Assembly (NCBI GenBank): GCA_964385055.1 | Contig: CAYLMH010000013.1 | Location: 1-35,071, forward strand | Source: JACRPI01 sp964385055 | GTDB lineage: Archaea > Nanobdellota > Nanobdellia > Woesearchaeales > DSVV01 | DNA length: 35,071 bases | Reading direction: 5' to 3' | Shown here: positions 32,368-35,071 of the stretch, piece by piece | Layout of the letters: every line of letters starts with the position of its first letter | Numbering within the stretch: position 1 is the stretch's first letter | Program-made: the position numbers and the translations under genes | The notes under the pieces: model-generated | Seen by the model: the letters and a program-made list of their open reading frames with translations, nothing else | Told to the model about the DNA's origin: nothing | Database searches by the model: none

Positions 32368-32410
32368 CACTTATTTATAAAGTTTTCTATTTGTAATCAC
32401 TGAGGAGTAG
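32368..32410 (-). promoter_or_regulatory. Promoter block upstream of the glycosyltransferase gene (copy 2 of the shared block)
   Basis: Same 23-nt BRE/TATA core as 28674-28696, lying directly after the TAA of the TPR gene. Use of this TATA would give a leader of about 85-90 nt. The intervening 32258-32367 is AT-rich without a gene. Confidence 0.65.
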
Positions 32411-33196
32411 TTACTTTACTAATTTTGCTGCTTCTGGATGTCCAAGTTGTGCTGCTTGTCGTAAATGGTATTGTGCAGCAGGATTTCCTAAAGCAGTAAG
32501 TGTTTGGTACAAGACAAACTGTGCCCATTTATGTTTTGGGTCAAGCGCAACAACTTCTCTTAGCTTCTGTCGTGCAGCGTCATAATTCTTTTCAGCGTAC
32601 GCGATGGTTCCAAGATGATAGTGCGCAGGAACATATTTTGCATCAACTGCGAGTGCAGCAGAAAATGCGCGTTTTGCAGCAGCGTAATCTTTCTTGCCAG
32701 CAGTACCTTCTTTAAACGCAACACCTACTTTGTTTGCGGTCTCAAGAATTTCTTTTCGTGGTGTTTTTGGAGCATATCGTGCGACTTCGCAAGCGCGTTC
32801 AACTGCCCAGAGTGCTTTAGTATAATCATTGCTTACAATATGTTTGAGTGCTTCGTCATAATCCTGCGTCGCGAAAGCAGGTCGTAATGTAACAGCTTTT
32901 CCAAACATCGCTTCTGCGCGTTCATCGACGCCAAGTACAGCGTATGTTCTTCCAACATAATAACACGCCAACGCATTTTTTGGATTTTGAGCAAGATCTC
33001 GTGAAAAATATTCAAGTGCGTCACTATATCTTCTTTCACCAAACGCTTTTTTTCCTTCTTCAAATGGATTTGCAACTTTTGGAAGATTGCGTTTACCGCC
33101 TAAAACAATACCATCTAAAGAAGCGTTTCGTGATATGCCTTCTTTTCCATCAAGACAAAGAGTAAGTCCGCCTATCTGAATATGTCCTCGTCTCAT
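32411..33196 (-). CDS. TPR protein, paralogue of the glycosyltransferase's N-terminal TPR region
   Basis: 261 aa, soluble. After a ~40-residue N-terminus (MRRGHIQIGGLTLCLDGKEG) it consists of TPR units that parallel the N-terminal 260 residues of the neighbouring glycosyltransferase almost unit for unit. Examples are KALWAVERACEVARYAPKTP versus PALWAAERAAVVARYTAAPE, VGVAFKEG in both, YHLGTIAYAEKNYDAA versus YHLGTIARAEKDYRTA, and QLGHPEAAKLV versus TLGHKEAAAYM. Its ATG overlaps the TGA of the upstream gene (ATGA), so they are translationally coupled. Probably a scaffold that binds the same partner as the glycosyltransferase. Confidence 0.85.
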   Translation of the reverse strand: MRRGHIQIGGLTLCLDGKEGISRNASLDGIVLGGKRNLPKVANPFEEGKKAFGERRYSDALEYFSRDLAQNPKNALACYYVGRTYAVLGVDERAEAMFGKAVTLRPAFATQDYDEALKHIVSNDYTKALWAVERACEVARYAPKTPRKEILETANKVGVAFKEGTAGKKDYAAAKRAFSAALAVDAKYVPAHYHLGTIAYAEKNYDAARQKLREVVALDPKHKWAQFVLYQTLTALGNPAAQYHLRQAAQLGHPEAAKLVK

Positions 33197-35071
33197 TTCT
33201 TCCCACCACCAAATGAACCAAGAAGTTTCTCCCAGGCATTTTTATATCCGCCAGCAACTTTAATTGCTCCTTCAAGATCTTTTGTAATCGTGTGGATCGC
33301 GTATTCTCGCGCGGTTCCTTCATCAAGTGCGAGTTTCATAACTTCTGAAACATACTGTTTAGCGCTTTCTTGATCTTTTATTTTCTCTGCTTCTTTAACA
33401 TTAATGTACACGTGATGCGTTATATTCTCTGATCCATTTTCTGATTCAAGTCTTTTTGCGTACGTCAGATCTTTTGCGACTGCTCCTGTTGCGGTAAGCT
33501 TCGCAGTAGTAAAAAAATGAACTTCGTAGGTGTGTTTTCTTTCTGCGTCTTTGTTGACATGTTCTTGTATTTTTTGAGTAGCAGCGACAGCAAGATCATA
33601 TGCACTCTTTGTTTTTCCAGCAAGATCTGTTTTAAGAGTGTAATCAACGCCTTGCTCAAATGCAGACTTATCAGAAACAACGCCAGCGTCAATTAACGTT
33701 CTTTCTATTCCTGAAACAAGTCGTATTGGTTTATGGCCAAAGCGCTGTGCGAGTGCGCGGTAGCTTCTGTCTGCGTCACAATAATATTGAAGCCAATTTC
33801 CTCGATCAACAGTAGCGTCTGTCACGACAACCGCTTCTCTGCCAAAGACTTCAGTGAACGCTTCACGCCAAACTTTTTTTGTGGCGTCGTCAAGGCGATA
33901 GTGTTCATAAGGAGTAAGTTCAAGAGCAAGTGTTTCATCTTTCTTTCGTATTTTTGTTACCTCAGCATGTGCTTCTTGAAGAATCTTCTTAATAACATCC
34001 TTACTGTTTGTTTTTTGAATGGTACGATGAACAAATTCTCCTGCCCAAGCATTGCTAGTATAGTGGAATGGTTTAACGCCAAGTTCCACACTGCTGAGGT
34101 TATACGTAAAAAGCGTGTTGCTGGAGCCATGAGTCAAAAATCCATCAATAAAAATTTCTCCTCCTGCCATCGCGTCTTCAATAGTATAGAGTTCTGCGAT
34201 GGTTCCTTTATCTCCACGATACGAGCGAAAAATTCCATCTTTTTCATCATAGGGAATATCTCCTTTGATAGTAGCGACCACTCGTGGTTTGTGCGCGCGA
34301 ACAGAGAGAACAGAGTCTCCGAGGGAAAGGAATTGACAAATGCTTGCTTGTTCAGTGAGCGCAACGTATTGTCCATCATCAGGAACCCCGCGCCAGGTGT
34401 CAAAAACGGTGCGAATAACTTTTTCTCCGTCTGGAAGCGTGGTTTCTCGTTTGGTGGGAACAGCAATCCAGTCTCCAGCTCTCATGACCATGACCTCTCC
34501 TTTAGAAAGAGAAAAGTCCGCCAATTCCGCGAGCGCGAGTTGTGGAGTGACGAAGTAAGGAATTTGTTGTCCTTGTTTGTAGACATCCCCGATCTCGCGA
34601 GGGTCAAGAGGTTTGTGTGTTCCACGAGGAATCGCGACACGAACTTGTTGAATCCATTGAGCGACTTTTTCTGCGGAAATTGATCCTTTTGTTGTATCTG
34701 CTCTGTAAAGTGCGTCCAATCTGTTTTGCAAATCTCGAGCGTCTTTAATAGGAGGGTCTTCAGGATTCCTTAAAGTATAATTGACCTCTGTATTTTCAAA
34801 TAAAAATTTGCCGAGATCTTCTCGCTTGACGACGTGCGTTCGTCGTGCAGTGTCATAAACAACAAAAGAAATATCGTATGTTGTTCGCTGAGGATCTTGA
34901 ATACATTGTGCAGCAGCTGCAGCGTAAACAGTATGAAACACTGCATCTCTTTGCGCTCTTTCTCCTTTTGTGTGAAGAGGAATATCGACTTGTTGGAGTT
35001 GACCCGGGACTATTTTTTCTAATTCGCCACTGGTCCACATGATATCTTCATAGTTTGCAGTAAGATCGCTG
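33193..35071 (-). CDS. Unrecognised large protein, 5' end beyond the window
   Basis: At least 615 aa from ATG 35038-35040. The frame stays open upstream to the right edge (SDLTANYEDI precedes that Met), so the true start may lie outside. No signal peptide, TM helix or catalytic signature is visible. Features seen include AELADFSLSKGEVMVMRAGD, ADRSYRALAQRFGHKPIRLV, a Lys/Glu-rich helical C-terminal half, and the ending GSFGGGKK. It is mixed alpha/beta by composition and looks cytosolic. It overlaps the TPR gene by 4 nt and heads the TPR-glycosyltransferase-surface-protein gene series, which suggests a role in making or handling that surface material. I do not recognise a family. Confidence 0.7.
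   Translation of the reverse strand, partial: SDLTANYEDIMWTSGELEKIVPGQLQQVDIPLHTKGERAQRDAVFHTVYAAAAAQCIQDPQRTTYDISFVVYDTARRTHVVKREDLGKFLFENTEVNYTLRNPEDPPIKDARDLQNRLDALYRADTTKGSISAEKVAQWIQQVRVAIPRGTHKPLDPREIGDVYKQGQQIPYFVTPQLALAELADFSLSKGEVMVMRAGDWIAVPTKRETTLPDGEKVIRTVFDTWRGVPDDGQYVALTEQASICQFLSLGDSVLSVRAHKPRVVATIKGDIPYDEKDGIFRSYRGDKGTIAELYTIEDAMAGGEIFIDGFLTHGSSNTLFTYNLSSVELGVKPFHYTSNAWAGEFVHRTIQKTNSKDVIKKILQEAHAEVTKIRKKDETLALELTPYEHYRLDDATKKVWREAFTEVFGREAVVVTDATVDRGNWLQYYCDADRSYRALAQRFGHKPIRLVSGIERTLIDAGVVSDKSAFEQGVDYTLKTDLAGKTKSAYDLAVAATQKIQEHVNKDAERKHTYEVHFFTTAKLTATGAVAKDLTYAKRLESENGSENITHHVYINVKEAEKIKDQESAKQYVSEVMKLALDEGTAREYAIHTITKDLEGAIKVAGGYKNAWEKLLGSFGGGKK

Noticed and set aside
33733..34683. 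316-aa plus-strand ORF
   Set aside because: Fully antisense to the large unknown gene, which has good start/stop coupling with its neighbour; the plus-strand product is Ser/Cys/Phe-rich like other shadows here.

Overview
The window looks archaeal. Most transcription units start at TATA/BRE promoters, and several genes appear leaderless. It carries an archaeal-type tRNA-Trp without encoded CCA, an N-terminal NFACT protein, and many secreted proteins built from beta-sandwich, PKD and cysteine-knot-like modules (for example a CGNEICESGE...ICPSDC motif). Bacterial-style GlmM/GlmS and a pyruvate dehydrogenase cluster sit beside these. A DPANN-type lineage such as Woesearchaeota/Pacearchaeota is my best guess, from gene content only. 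Ten Ns at 24484-24493 show this is a scaffolded draft assembly.

Layout. (1) 3-6426, + strand: UDP-GlcNAc supply. glmM (cut by the left edge), a GlmU-like nucleotidylyltransferase/acyltransferase, a HAD phosphatase, glmS, and an orphan PEP-utilising phosphohistidine-domain protein 1 nt after glmS. (2) 6428-11603, - strand: lipoate/pyruvate dehydrogenase cluster in the order lipA, E1-alpha, E1-beta, E2, and a lysine-rich protein with a duplicated C-terminal domain. No E3 is present. lipA and E1-beta are each interrupted by one in-frame TAG, at positions where the families normally have Gln. (3) 11664-13737: an NFACT/RqcH-like protein that stops after its N-terminal half, two successive hairpins, tRNA-Trp(CCA), a 67-aa membrane-anchored protein and a DUF192 protein. 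(4) 13734-15580, +: two overlapping surface-protein genes. (5) 15745-24199, -: a multi-TM/coiled-coil/VWA-like protein, an intergenic region with a strongly structured element, an S-layer-like protein and a six-PKD surface protein. (6) 24200-24646: diverged direct repeats around the assembly gap. (7) 24647-35071, -: an unknown protein open at the right edge, a TPR protein, a 1174-aa TPR plus triple GT2 glycosyltransferase, a large membrane/surface protein with C-terminal repeats and an EF-hand surface protein. The glycosyltransferase gene and the large surface-protein gene lie behind nearly identical promoter blocks.

How they may fit together (inference): block 1 makes UDP-GlcNAc from fructose-6-P, glutamine and acetyl-CoA. 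Block 2 would make acetyl-CoA if the two amber codons are read through or are sequence errors. Block 7 looks like a co-regulated surface polymer or glycoprotein module that could use nucleotide sugars. The best candidates for something undescribed are the paired amber codons in one pathway, the highly basic partners of the PDH complex, the structured element at 19268-19394, and the TPR/triple-glycosyltransferase/surface-protein module.
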